Source: Gallionellaceae bacterium (lineage in GTDB: Bacteria > Pseudomonadota > Gammaproteobacteria > Burkholderiales > Gallionellaceae). Taken from it: a stretch of 29,739 nucleotides of DNA. Positions 7,394 to 16,076 of this stretch are shown here, piece after piece. Location: assembly GCA_003445795.1 (NCBI GenBank), contig DMCN01000096.1, positions 7,353-37,091 on the forward strand, in the 5' to 3' direction. Below the pieces are notes generated by a model that was not told the origin of the DNA, ran no database searches, and saw only the letters and a program-made list of their open reading frames with translations. The first letter of the stretch is position 1. Each line of letters begins with the position of its first letter. Both the position numbers and the translations under genes were made by a program.

Positions 7394-10273
7394 TTACTGA
7401 CAAGCCTCGCATTCGGGGTTATCTATCGAGCAGAACTTCGTTTCTTCCACCGGAGCCGCAGACATACCCCCTGCACCAGCGTCGCTGGAAACTGAGTTCA
7501 GCGAACCGGCGCGCGAAGTGGACTTCTCGGCCGAGGTCGCGCCCATTGAGCGCAGGTAATAAGTGGTCTTCAGGCCGCGCAGCCACGCCAGTTTGTAGGT
7601 GTCGTCCAGCTTGCGACCGGACACGCCGGCCATATAGATGTTGAGCGACTGCGACTGGTCTATCCATTTCTGGCGACGCGAGGCGGCTTCAATCAACCAG
7701 GTCGGCTCGACTTCGAAAGCAGTTGCATACAATTCGCGCAACTCGGCCGGAATACGGTCGATCTTGGACAGGCTGCCGTCAAAATACTTGAGGTCGGCGA
7801 TCATCACTTCGTCCCACAGACCCAGCGCCTTCAAATCGCTCACCAGATGGTCGTTGATCACGGTGAATTCGCCGGACAGGTTGGATTTCACGAACAGGTT
7901 CTGATAGGTCGGCTCGATACAAGCCGACACCCCGATAATGTTGGAAATGGTCGCAGTAGGCGCAATGGCAACGCAATTCGAATTGCGCATGCCGTTTTGC
8001 CGGATGCGCTCACGCAGCGCGTCCCAATCCATGCTGGACGACATATCCACCTCGACGAAGCCGCCGCGCTGCTCGCGTAGCAGGTTCAGGCTGTCTTGCG
8101 GCAGAATTCCCTTATCCCACAGGCTGCCGCGGTAAGTGGCATAACGACCGCGCTCTGCGGCCAGCTCGCTGGATGCCCAGTAGGCGTAATAGCAGACTGC
8201 CTCCATGGAACGGTCGGCGAACTCGACCGCGGCTTGCGACGAGTACGGGATGCGCAATTCATGCAGGCAATCCTGAAAACCCATGATGCCGAGGCCGACC
8301 GGACGGTGCTTGAGGTTGGCGTTGCGTGCCTTGGCTACCGCGTAATAGTTGATATCGATCACGTTATCCAGCATGCGCATGGCCGTGCCGATGGTGCGTT
8401 TCAGCTTGTCGTGATCGATCTGTCCGGCCTTGGCATGCCCCTTGGGGAAGATATGCGCCGTGAGGTTGACCGAACCGAGGTTGCACACCGCGATCTCGCT
8501 GTCGGAGGTATTCAGCGTGATCTCGGTACACAAGTTGGAGCTGTGCACCACGCCCATATGCTGCTGCGGACTGCGGATGTTGCACGGGTCCTTGAAAGTG
8601 ATCCAGGGATGGCCGGTCTCGAACAGCATGGTCAGCATCTTGCGCCACAGCGATTGCGCGGGCACCTTCTTGAACAGCTTCAGTTCGCCGCTGGCGGCCT
8701 TGGCCTCGTAGGCGGTATAGGCCTTCTCGAATTCGGTACCGAACTTGTCATGCAAGTCGGGGCAGTTCGAGGGCGAGAACAGGGTCCATTCGCCTCCTTC
8801 CATCACGCGCTTCATGAACAGGTCGGGGATCCAGTTCGAGGTGTTCATGTCGTGCGTACGGCGACGGTCATCGCCGGTGTTCTTGCGCAATTCCAGGAAT
8901 TCTTCGATATCGAGGTGCCAGGTCTCCAGATAGGCACACACCGCGCCCTTGCGCTTGCCGCCCTGGTTCACTGCCACGGCGGTGTCGTTCACCACCTTGA
9001 GGAAGGGAACCACGCCTTGAGACTTGCCGTTGGTACCCTTGATGTGGCTGCCGAGCGCGCGCACATTGGTCCAGTCGTTGCCCAGACCGCCGGCGAACTT
9101 GGACAGTAGCGCGTTCTCCTTCAATGCCTCATAGATGCCGTCCAGATCGTCCGCCACCGTGGTCAGGTAGCAGGAAGACAGCTGCGAACGGCGCGTGCCC
9201 GAGTTGAACAGGGTCGGCGTGGAGCTCATGAAGTCGAAGCTGGACAGCAGACGGTAGAACTCGATGGCACGCTCTTCGCGGTTGATCTCGTTCAGGCTCA
9301 GACCCATCGCCACGCGCATGAAGAACGCCTGCGGCAATTCGATACGCTTGTCTTCGATATGTAGGAAATAGCGGTCATACAGCGTCTGCAGACCCAGATA
9401 GTTGAATTGCTGGTCGCGGCTCGCATCCAGCGCCTTGGCCAGGCGCTCCAGATCGAAATGGCCCAGCTCTTCGTTCAGAAGTTCGGCCTCGATACCCTGC
9501 TTGATGTACCTGGGGAAATAGTCGACATAACGCGCCGCCATATCGGCCTGCAATACCTCTTCGCCCAGGATCTCGCAAAAGATGTTGTTCAGCAGCAGAC
9601 GGGCAGTGACGAAACTGTAGGCCGGATCGTGCTCGATCAGTGTACGAGCAGAAAGGATTGAACACTTGCGAACTTCTTCGATGGCAACACCATCGTACAG
9701 ATCCTTCAGGGTCAACTTGAGGACCCGCTCCGCATCGACCGCAGAACCCAATCCCGCGCAAGCCGCCTTGATCTGACCGGCCAATTCCGCCACGTCTAGC
9801 GGACGGAGATTGCCGCCCACTTTCACATTCAATACATGGGCTACGTCAGTCTCTTTCTTGCCCTTGCTGCGTTCGCGGCTACGCTGTTCGCGATACAGCA
9901 CATAAGAACGCGCCACGTCGTGCTCACCGGAACGCATCAGGGACAGTTCGACCTGATCCTGGATATCCTCGATATGCAACGTCCCGCCATGCGGCTGGCG
10001 GCGCACCAGCGCATTCACCACGTTCGCGGTCAATTGTTCGACCAGTTCGCGCACACGCGCGGATGCGGCACCCTGCCCGCCGTTGACGGCGATAAAAGCC
10101 TTGGTCACCGCGATGGAAATCTTGCTCGGCTCGAACGGAACCACGGACCCGTTGCGACGGATCACCTTGTACTGGTCTAGCGGAAGACTGCCGGAGGAGG
10201 CGACGGATTCGGAATTCTGATGCGCGAGCATGGGAGAAACAGAAGAAGACACACTTTCAGAAGCAAGCAGCAT
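7394..10273 (-). CDS. nrdA: class Ia ribonucleoside-diphosphate reductase, alpha (catalytic) subunit
   Basis: 959 residues, about 200 more than E. coli NrdA. NrdA reduces ribonucleoside diphosphates to deoxy forms with electrons from thioredoxin or glutaredoxin. Seen: an N-terminal ATP-cone at about 35-130 (YKVIRRNGSVVPFEPSKIS), then a second cone-like segment at about 148-240 (VKVGGNLRPLDVAELAGQIK), the two-cone layout known from Pseudomonas aeruginosa NrdA, where the second cone is degenerate. Catalytic residues are in place: Cys368 (QLSSCYL), Asn580/Cys582/Glu584 (SSNLCTEI), Cys597 (IAVCNLG), and the paired tyrosines of the radical path (KTTYYLR). The C-terminus ends in shuttle cysteines (NPECEACQ). 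GGGGAG lies 6 bp before the ATG. First gene of nrdAB, under the NrdR-box promoter. Confidence 0.97.
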   Translation of the reverse strand: MLLASESVSSSVSPMLAHQNSESVASSGSLPLDQYKVIRRNGSVVPFEPSKISIAVTKAFIAVNGGQGAASARVRELVEQLTANVVNALVRRQPHGGTLHIEDIQDQVELSLMRSGEHDVARSYVLYREQRSRERSKGKKETDVAHVLNVKVGGNLRPLDVAELAGQIKAACAGLGSAVDAERVLKLTLKDLYDGVAIEEVRKCSILSARTLIEHDPAYSFVTARLLLNNIFCEILGEEVLQADMAARYVDYFPRYIKQGIEAELLNEELGHFDLERLAKALDASRDQQFNYLGLQTLYDRYFLHIEDKRIELPQAFFMRVAMGLSLNEINREERAIEFYRLLSSFDFMSSTPTLFNSGTRRSQLSSCYLTTVADDLDGIYEALKENALLSKFAGGLGNDWTNVRALGSHIKGTNGKSQGVVPFLKVVNDTAVAVNQGGKRKGAVCAYLETWHLDIEEFLELRKNTGDDRRRTHDMNTSNWIPDLFMKRVMEGGEWTLFSPSNCPDLHDKFGTEFEKAYTAYEAKAASGELKLFKKVPAQSLWRKMLTMLFETGHPWITFKDPCNIRSPQQHMGVVHSSNLCTEITLNTSDSEIAVCNLGSVNLTAHIFPKGHAKAGQIDHDKLKRTIGTAMRMLDNVIDINYYAVAKARNANLKHRPVGLGIMGFQDCLHELRIPYSSQAAVEFADRSMEAVCYYAYWASSELAAERGRYATYRGSLWDKGILPQDSLNLLREQRGGFVEVDMSSSMDWDALRERIRQNGMRNSNCVAIAPTATISNIIGVSACIEPTYQNLFVKSNLSGEFTVINDHLVSDLKALGLWDEVMIADLKYFDGSLSKIDRIPAELRELYATAFEVEPTWLIEAASRRQKWIDQSQSLNIYMAGVSGRKLDDTYKLAWLRGLKTTYYLRSMGATSAEKSTSRAGSLNSVSSDAGAGGMSAAPVEETKFCSIDNPECEACQ

Positions 10274-10344
10274 AAAACTCCCCTTTATTATTATTTACTT
10301 GGGGCAGTTCGAAATAACCAGCAGCCCCGGTGAAAATTACAAAA

Positions 10345-10360
10345 CCACTACATCTAGTGG
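10345..10360. promoter_or_regulatory. NrdR box 1
   Basis: CCACTACATCTAGTGG closely fits the 16-bp NrdR operator (ACACTATATCTAGTGT-like) and is nearly palindromic. It lies 72 bp upstream of the nrdA start and is paired with a second box 31 bp away, start to start, the three-helical-turn spacing typical of NrdR sites. NrdR represses ribonucleotide reductase genes when dATP is plentiful. Confidence 0.8.
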
Positions 10361-10375
10361 TCCAACCCTGAATTT

Positions 10376-10391
10376 TCACTAATTCTAGTGC
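10376..10391. promoter_or_regulatory. NrdR box 2
   Basis: TCACTAATTCTAGTGC is the second half of the NrdR operator pair. The candidate -10 of the nrdA promoter lies inside it, so bound NrdR would block RNA polymerase directly. Confidence 0.78.
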
Positions 10392-10409
10392 ATGAATATT
10401 TTTATGCAA
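10382..10409 (-). promoter_or_regulatory. nrdAB promoter
   Basis: On the minus strand TTGCAT (10404-10409) and TAGAAT (10382-10387) are separated by 16 bp. The -10 is embedded in NrdR box 2 and box 1 lies just downstream near the expected start of transcription. Confidence 0.6.
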
Positions 10410-10483
10410 GATAAATTTTGGCCTATATCTTTTTAATCCTGTAGCAGTGGCGGGTTATTGAGAATGCAGCGGGAGAGCTGCGC

Positions 10484-11020
10484 TCAGACGGAGCGTTTAG
10501 GGAGTTTGCCCCATTCAAAGAACGGGCCGGGATCGGTCTTGCGCCCGGGGGCGATGTCGGAATGGCCGGCGATGTCGCGGATGGGGAACGCCCGCTTGAG
10601 ATAACGGGTCAGTCGTATCAATGCGGCATATTGTTTTTCGCTGAAAGGTTCGAAGTCGCTGCCTTCGAGCTCGATGCCGATGGAAAAATCGTTGCAGCGC
10701 TGCCGCCCTGCCCAGTTCGAGACCCCGGCATGCCAGGCTCGCCTGTTGCAGGGCACGAACTGGACGATCTGCCCGTCACGCCGCACCAGGAAATGGGAAG
10801 AGACCCGAACGCCCCTGAGTTGCTCGAAGTAGGGGTGCACCGAATGATCCAGCGTGTTGGTAAAGAAGCGCTCGACGGCATCCCCGCCGTACTCGTTGGG
10901 CGGCAGACTGATGTTATGGATGACCAGCAGGTCTATCGGGGTGTGTGGCGGACGCGCATCATGGTTGGGTGAGGCCACCCGCCGCACCCCGCTCAGCCAA
11001 CCCTGTGCATCCAGCTTCAA
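10484..11020 (-). CDS. ampD: 1,6-anhydro-N-acetylmuramyl-L-alanine amidase
   Basis: 178 residues, the usual AmpD length. This cytosolic zinc amidase removes the peptide from anhydro-muropeptides during cell-wall recycling and so controls AmpR-type induction of beta-lactamase. Seen: zinc ligands His35 (LLVIHNIS), His153 and Asp163 (AGHSDIAPGRKTDPGP), with Glu117 (IGIELEG) and Lys161 at catalytic positions. There is no signal peptide, which separates AmpD from the periplasmic AmiD/AmpDh enzymes. The start overlaps the last 4 bases of pilR, so the two are probably translated together. Neither ampE nor ampR is in the window. Confidence 0.95.
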   Translation of the reverse strand: MKLDAQGWLSGVRRVASPNHDARPPHTPIDLLVIHNISLPPNEYGGDAVERFFTNTLDHSVHPYFEQLRGVRVSSHFLVRRDGQIVQFVPCNRRAWHAGVSNWAGRQRCNDFSIGIELEGSDFEPFSEKQYAALIRLTRYLKRAFPIRDIAGHSDIAPGRKTDPGPFFEWGKLPKRSV

Positions 11021-12378
11021 TCGGTATTGTCCTTGTCGGTGATGGACAGGCGCTCCATGCGATAGCGCAGGGCACGGAAGGTCACCCCGAGTATCTTGGC
11101 CGCCGCCGTGCGGTTGAACCGCGTCTGGTGCAGCGCCTCAAGGATGGCCTCGCGTTCGATCCGGTCGAGATAGTCGGTGAGCGGGTACTTGCCCGCCCCG
11201 CCATTCCTGACCTCGCCTTGCGTCAATTGCACCGGAATCAATTGCAGATCCTCCGGCGTGATGATGCCATCCTGGCATAGCGCCAAGGCACGCTCGATGA
11301 TGTTCTCCAGTTCGCGCACGTTGCCCGGAAAGTCGTAGGCTGCCAGTTGCTGCAATGCCTGTGCGGAGAAACTGGCTGGCATATCGCCTCGTAGACGCTC
11401 CAGCATCCGGCTGGCGAATCCCGTCACATCCTCGCGCATCTCGCGCAAGGACGGCATTTGAATAGAAATGACGTTTAGCCTGTAATAGAGATCCTGCCGA
11501 AAAGTGCCCTGCTGCACGCATTTCGCCAGATCGTGATGGGTCGCGCTGAGGATGCGCACATCCACCGGCTCCTCCTGCGTCGCGCCGACCCGGCGCACGC
11601 ATTTCTCCTGAATGGCGCGTAACAGTTTGACCTGCATCGCCATCGGCAGATCAGCCACCTCGTCCAGCAACAGGGTGCCGTGATTCGCCGCCTGGAAGAA
11701 CCCTTCTCTGTCCTTGTCGGCACCAGTGAACGCCCCCTTGCGGTAGCCGAAGAACTCGCTTTCCATCAGATTCTCGGGGATCGCGCCGCAGTTGACCGCG
11801 ACGAAGGGTTGTTCGCTGCGCGCACTCTTCTCCACGATCATGCGCGCGGCCAGTTCCTTGCCGCTGCCGGATTCGCCGCAGATATGCACCGGCGCCTGAC
11901 TACGCGCCACGCGCCCGATCAGTTCGCGCACCTGCGCCATGGCCGGGGAATCGCCCAGCAACACCCGCTCGCTTTGCTTGGCCATTGAGACTGCCGCGGG
12001 CAGGCGCAGCGCCGAAGTGACCAGCGTGCGCAACTGGTCCAGCGCCACCGGTTTGGACAGATAGTCGAAAGCGCCAGCCTTGAGCACCGCCACCGCGTTC
12101 TCCAGATTGCCGTGCGCGGTGATCACTGCCACCGGCACATCCAGCCCGCGCTCGGCGATATGGCGCACCACCTCCAGTCCATCACCATCCGGCATGCGCA
12201 TGTCGGTCAGGCAAAGGTCGAAACGATCGCTGTCCAGACGCTGTTTGGCCTGCTGCACTCCGCTCGCTCGCACGACTTCCAGCCCCATGCGCACCAGCGT
12301 CAGCTCCAGCAACTCCAGGATGTCCGCCTCGTCGTCCACCACCAGCACGCGCGGGATAGGTTTTGCCTCACGTTTCAT
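11017..12378 (-). CDS. pilR: sigma54-dependent response regulator PilR
   Basis: 453 residues from the ATG at 12378, preferred over a start 13 codons upstream because GGGAGCA sits just before it and the longer form would extend into pilS. NtrC-family activator of RpoN promoters; in Pseudomonas PilR activates the type IV pilin gene. Seen: receiver domain (about 8-122) with acidic Asp15/16 and phospho-acceptor Asp59 (CLTDMRMPD) and Lys109; AAA+ domain with Walker A GESGSGKE (168-175), GAFTGA (215-220) that contacts sigma54, and Walker B LLLDE (236-240); C-terminal Fis-type helix-turn-helix (NRTAAAKILGVTFRALRYRM). The start overlaps the end of pilS by 11 bp. The PilR name rests on the PilS-type partner; other NtrC-like roles are possible. 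Confidence 0.88.
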   Translation of the reverse strand: MKREAKPIPRVLVVDDEADILELLELTLVRMGLEVVRASGVQQAKQRLDSDRFDLCLTDMRMPDGDGLEVVRHIAERGLDVPVAVITAHGNLENAVAVLKAGAFDYLSKPVALDQLRTLVTSALRLPAAVSMAKQSERVLLGDSPAMAQVRELIGRVARSQAPVHICGESGSGKELAARMIVEKSARSEQPFVAVNCGAIPENLMESEFFGYRKGAFTGADKDREGFFQAANHGTLLLDEVADLPMAMQVKLLRAIQEKCVRRVGATQEEPVDVRILSATHHDLAKCVQQGTFRQDLYYRLNVISIQMPSLREMREDVTGFASRMLERLRGDMPASFSAQALQQLAAYDFPGNVRELENIIERALALCQDGIITPEDLQLIPVQLTQGEVRNGGAGKYPLTDYLDRIEREAILEALHQTRFNRTAAAKILGVTFRALRYRMERLSITDKDNTD

Positions 12379-13993
12379 TGTTGCTCCCAAACTGGATGCG
12401 GAAACACGCGCCGCCATCCGGCGCGCGCCTGTACTCGATCATTGCACCATTCGCCTCGCATAACTCGCGGGCTATATATAGTCCCAGCCCAGTGCCGCCG
12501 GAATCTGTGGTGAAGAAAGGCTCGAACAGTTTCTGCACCGCATCGGCGGACACCCCCTGGCCGTCGTCCGTGATCTCCAGCACCGTTCTGCCGTCGTCGG
12601 CGGTGAATGCGCGCAGACGCACACTACCGTCGCGCCGCTGACTATAGCGCAAAGCGTTGCGACACAGATTCCACAACACCTGCTCGAAGTGGCCGCGGTC
12701 GAAGCGGATGATGCTGGTCGGCTCGATCTGCAGCGCAAATACCGTGCGCGGCACCTGCTCAACCTGACAGATGTTCTCCAGCAGATCTTCCAGGCAGACC
12801 TGCAGATTGAGCCGCTCCGCTTCCAGCCGGTCGCGGCGATTGACCTGCATCACGTCCTGCACGATGCGATTCAGACGCTTGGTATTGTCGAGGATGATCT
12901 GGAACAGGCGCGCCTGCACAACGTCATGCTCCTGCTCCTTCAACAACTCGGCCGCATAACTGATCGAGGACAGCGGGTTACGCACCTCGTGCGCGATGTT
13001 CGCGGTCAGCCGCCCCAGCGCGGCCAGCTTGACCTGTTGCGCCTGTTCCTGCGCCCGCTGCAAGTCTTCCAGCACCACCACCGCCCCCCAGAAACCGCCG
13101 CGCTGCACCGGCAGGAACCTGACCTTCACCGGATGGTTGGTGCCCGGCAGACGCAATACTTCGTGACCGAGCGCCTTGTTCTGCCGCCAAGCCGCAAACA
13201 TCGCCTCCAACAGGGGCGAACATTCGGCCAGCGGCGTCTTGCCGCCAAAGGGAAAGATATACCCCAGCAGCCTTTCCGCACCTGGATTCGATTGCCGCAC
13301 GATCCCGCGCTCGTCCACCACCAGCACACCGTCTGGCATATCCTGAATCATCAGACGATTGGCTTCGGTGATATTGGACAGATCAACGCCGCGACGCACC
13401 GCCAGATTCTCGCTGGCAACGGCATATTTGGACATGGTGTGGGCCAGCCAGGCCACCGCGAAATAGGACGCGCACAGGATGCCGGTCTGGAAGAACTGGG
13501 ACAAGACCCCGTCGTGCGCCAACACCGCATAGCCGTGCCCCAACAGCATGGCGATACTGGCCAGCGCGGAGAACAGCAGGGTGATGCGGCCGCGGACGAT
13601 CATCCCGGCCAGCGCCAGTGAAACCAGCAGCAACATACCCAGATTGCTCTGGATGCCGCCGCTGAAATAAGTCAGCAGCGTGACCGCCCCGATGTCGGTA
13701 CATATCTGAAATGCCAGCTGCAGGTTGGAGCGCGGCCTGCGCAGCGCGACTGCAAGGACAGAAAGCAGCACCAGCAAGGTATAGGCCGCGGCGACCCAGA
13801 AGAAGAACGCCTGATGGTAAGTATCCTGCCCGAACATCTCGCCGAACAGACTCGGCACGAGCAGCAACACGCCGCCGAGAATCAGGCGGTAGAGATTGAA
13901 GAAACTGATGGAACGCCACTGGCTCTCTTGCGTCAACGGCGCAGCCGTCTGCAAGGCAGGGAAGAGGCCGGTGAGGGATAGACTATCCCGCAT
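12368..13993 (-). CDS. pilS: sensor histidine kinase PilS
   Basis: 541 residues. Six hydrophobic helices fill residues about 30-190, the arrangement of PilS, whose membrane domain senses pilin in Pseudomonas. A PAS domain follows (about 210-310; MIQDMPDGVLVVDERG), then a HisKA domain with phospho-acceptor His335 in NIAHEVRNPLSS, and an ATPase domain with N box NLCRNALRYS, G1 DDGQGV and G2 GGTGLGL. The start lies 5 bp after the stop of the PP0621-like gene and the end overlaps pilR, so these form one transcript. No pilin gene is visible in the window, so the target is elsewhere. Confidence 0.9.
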   Translation of the reverse strand: MRDSLSLTGLFPALQTAAPLTQESQWRSISFFNLYRLILGGVLLLVPSLFGEMFGQDTYHQAFFFWVAAAYTLLVLLSVLAVALRRPRSNLQLAFQICTDIGAVTLLTYFSGGIQSNLGMLLLVSLALAGMIVRGRITLLFSALASIAMLLGHGYAVLAHDGVLSQFFQTGILCASYFAVAWLAHTMSKYAVASENLAVRRGVDLSNITEANRLMIQDMPDGVLVVDERGIVRQSNPGAERLLGYIFPFGGKTPLAECSPLLEAMFAAWRQNKALGHEVLRLPGTNHPVKVRFLPVQRGGFWGAVVVLEDLQRAQEQAQQVKLAALGRLTANIAHEVRNPLSSISYAAELLKEQEHDVVQARLFQIILDNTKRLNRIVQDVMQVNRRDRLEAERLNLQVCLEDLLENICQVEQVPRTVFALQIEPTSIIRFDRGHFEQVLWNLCRNALRYSQRRDGSVRLRAFTADDGRTVLEITDDGQGVSADAVQKLFEPFFTTDSGGTGLGLYIARELCEANGAMIEYRRAPDGGACFRIQFGSNNET

Positions 13994-13998
13994 CGGGT

Positions 13999-14220
13999 CT
14001 ACTTGGGGTTATGTTCGCGCCGGTGCGCATCGCTGCAGTAGAAATTGCCCCCGGCCAGGATGCTCTCGCCCTTGGGCAGATGCACGCCGCACTTGGCACA
14101 GCGCACCATCTCTTCCGCCGCTGCCGGCACATCCTGCTGAGCGGGAGGCCGCTTGCGGAATGCACGCAACAGCAGGAAGACCACCACGATGACGGCCAGC
14201 AGAAAAAGCAAGCGACTCAT
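13999..14220 (-). CDS. PP0621-family small membrane protein with zinc-ribbon-like cysteines
   Basis: 73 residues: an N-terminal membrane helix (LLFLLAVIVVVFLLLRAF), a short linker, then CAKCGVHLPKGES and FYCSDAHRREH, a Cys-x2-Cys with a later Cys and His residues that could bind zinc. It matches the PP0621-type proteins found beside pilS in pseudomonads and related bacteria. Function is unknown; the constant linkage to pilSR suggests an accessory role in that system. The stop lies 5 bp before pilS. Confidence 0.75.
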   Translation of the reverse strand: MSRLLFLLAVIVVVFLLLRAFRKRPPAQQDVPAAAEEMVRCAKCGVHLPKGESILAGGNFYCSDAHRREHNPK

Positions 14221-14262
14221 GCGTCTTACTCCACAGAATGCCGCACAATGGCGGCCATGAAT

Positions 14263-14339
<77 letters not shown>

Positions 14340-14350
14340 AATCGGTGAGA

Positions 14351-15313
14351 TTAAAATTGCCGCGTAGCGGCAAAGTTGGATAATTCTAACAGAGACTGCT
14401 TATATTTAGAATCGGCAAATGCCAAGATCACCGCATTCGCCGCCGCCGCCTCACGCAGCGCCTGCTGGCGCGTGAACTCCAAAGCACCTGTGGCATGGAT
14501 GATCTCCAGCACCTCGGCAAACTTGCCCACATCGCCCTGCTCAATCGCGCAGCGCACCACCGCAGCTTGCGCCGATGTGCCATGCTGCATCGCGTGAATC
14601 AGCGGCAGCGTCGGCTTGCCCTCGGCCAGATCGTCCCCCAGATGCTTGCCGGTCTCGGCCTCATCGGCAGAATAATCCAGCACATCGTCGATCAACTGGA
14701 AAGCGGTGCCCAGATGCATGCCGTATTTCGCTGCAGCTTCTTCGTCCGCAGCAGATGCCTTGCCGAGGATGGCCCCCAGCCGCATCGCGGCCTCGAACAG
14801 CTTGGCAGTCTTGTAGTGGATGACCCGCATATAGCTCGGCACATCCACATCCGCATCGTGGCAGTTGAGCAACTGCAGCACCTCGCCCTCGGCGATGACG
14901 TTGGTCGCATCGGCCAGCGTCTGCATCACGCGCATCTCGCCCACGTTCACCATCATCTGGAAAGCTCGTGAATAGAGGAAGTCGCCCACCAGCACACTCG
15001 CGGCATTGCCAAACAGGGTGTTCGCCGTTTCGCGCCCGCGGCGCAGTTCGGACTCGTCCACCACATCGTCGTGCAGCAAGGTCGCGGTATGGATGAACTC
15101 CACTACCGCCGCCAATTCGTGATGATGCTTGCCGGAATAGCCGAAAGCCTGCGCCGACAGCAGCACCAGCGCCGGACGCAAACGCTTGCCGCCGCTGTTG
15201 ATGATGTACTCGCCGACCTGGTTGACCAGTGCCACTTCGGAGTGCAGCCGGGTGCGAATCACCGCGTCCACCGCTGCCATATCCTCTGCAAGCAACTGTT
15301 TGAGATTGTTCAA
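14351..15313 (-). CDS. ispB: octaprenyl/polyprenyl diphosphate synthase
   Basis: 320 residues. Trans-prenyltransferase that extends farnesyl diphosphate with isopentenyl diphosphate to make the quinone side chain. Seen: GGKRLRPALVLLSAQ near 41, the first Asp-rich motif HDDVVDESELRRGR (DDVVD 82-86) and the second QLIDDVLDYSAD (DDVLD 209-213). The start codon is TTG at 15313: a GGAATAGGAA ribosome-binding site precedes it, and the N-terminus it gives (MNNLKQLLAEDMAAV) lines up with that of E. coli IspB. The rplU-rpmA genes that often diverge from ispB are not found here; a secreted-protein gene takes that place. Confidence 0.94.
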   Translation of the reverse strand: MNNLKQLLAEDMAAVDAVIRTRLHSEVALVNQVGEYIINSGGKRLRPALVLLSAQAFGYSGKHHHELAAVVEFIHTATLLHDDVVDESELRRGRETANTLFGNAASVLVGDFLYSRAFQMMVNVGEMRVMQTLADATNVIAEGEVLQLLNCHDADVDVPSYMRVIHYKTAKLFEAAMRLGAILGKASAADEEAAAKYGMHLGTAFQLIDDVLDYSADEAETGKHLGDDLAEGKPTLPLIHAMQHGTSAQAAVVRCAIEQGDVGKFAEVLEIIHATGALEFTRQQALREAAAANAVILAFADSKYKQSLLELSNFAATRQF

Positions 15314-15541
15314 GGTATTCCTATTCCGAATTCGATTTCACTGCCGGGCGCGTCTGTGCGCTCTTATGGGGGGCGCATTGTCGCACAAAGCCGTACTGGC
15401 TGATAAGCGCCTCGTGCCGAGGCCGTTGCGGGCTCCCCGATGACGCCTTGCAAATCCTTGACCCTGTATACGGAGTGGGTTAGCGTGCGGGCAGTGAAAA
15501 TAATAAGTTTCGCGAGCTCGGGGAAATACAGGGAGATTCAG

Positions 15542-16057
15542 ATGAAGCACGCACTGCTTACCACCTGCCTTGCGCTGTGGTCTGTCGTTCTCAACACCGC
15601 CTTTGCGGACACGCAGGATGAACTCACCCGCGCCGTCGTCGGCTACGAAGTCGCCCTGCCAAAGGTCGAGGCTTACGAAGCGGCACTGGCCGACCTGGTC
15701 CAATGGGCCCAAGCCCATCCCGACGACACAAAGCTCTTTCGCGACAAGAACACCCGTACAAGCACACTGGACGCAGCGGCGAAACGCCTGGAAAGCGTTC
15801 CCGGCATCAAGAGCATCCTCGACAAGCACCGGATCACCGGCAAGGATATGTCATTGATGCCGATGGCCCTGTTGTCCAGCAGGGCCGTGGTGATGGCGGA
15901 AAAGCGCGGCATAACGATGCCACCAGGCCAAGCCAATGCGGCCAGCGTAGCGATGGTCAGGGCCAACGACGCCAAGGTGGACAAATTGCTGGAACGCATC
16001 ATGGCGCATCTGAGAACATTGCGCGGCAGTGAAAAGGAAAATTACGTCAATCCGTAG
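15542..16057 (+). CDS. secreted protein of unknown function
   Basis: 171 residues from the ATG at 15542, supported by AGGGAGA just upstream; longer in-frame starts lack one. It begins with a clear Sec signal peptide (MKHALLTTCLALWSVVLNTAFA, written as two parts: basic start and hydrophobic core) with likely cleavage before DTQDEL. The mature part is mostly helical and has no cysteine or motif I recognise. It is probably periplasmic. The OmpA-domain gene starts 19 bp downstream, so the two are likely one operon and may act together at the envelope. A TTGACC at about 15458 could be a -35, but no good -10 is seen. Confidence 0.7.
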   Translation: MKHALLTTCLALWSVVLNTAFADTQDELTRAVVGYEVALPKVEAYEAALADLVQWAQAHPDDTKLFRDKNTRTSTLDAAAKRLESVPGIKSILDKHRITGKDMSLMPMALLSSRAVVMAEKRGITMPPGQANAASVAMVRANDAKVDKLLERIMAHLRTLRGSEKENYVNP

Positions 16058-16076
16058 GTCAATCAGGAGCAAAGTC

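Noticed and set aside
8096..9109. 337-codon plus-strand frame
   Set aside because: Antisense shadow of nrdA, which is certain from its catalytic motifs.
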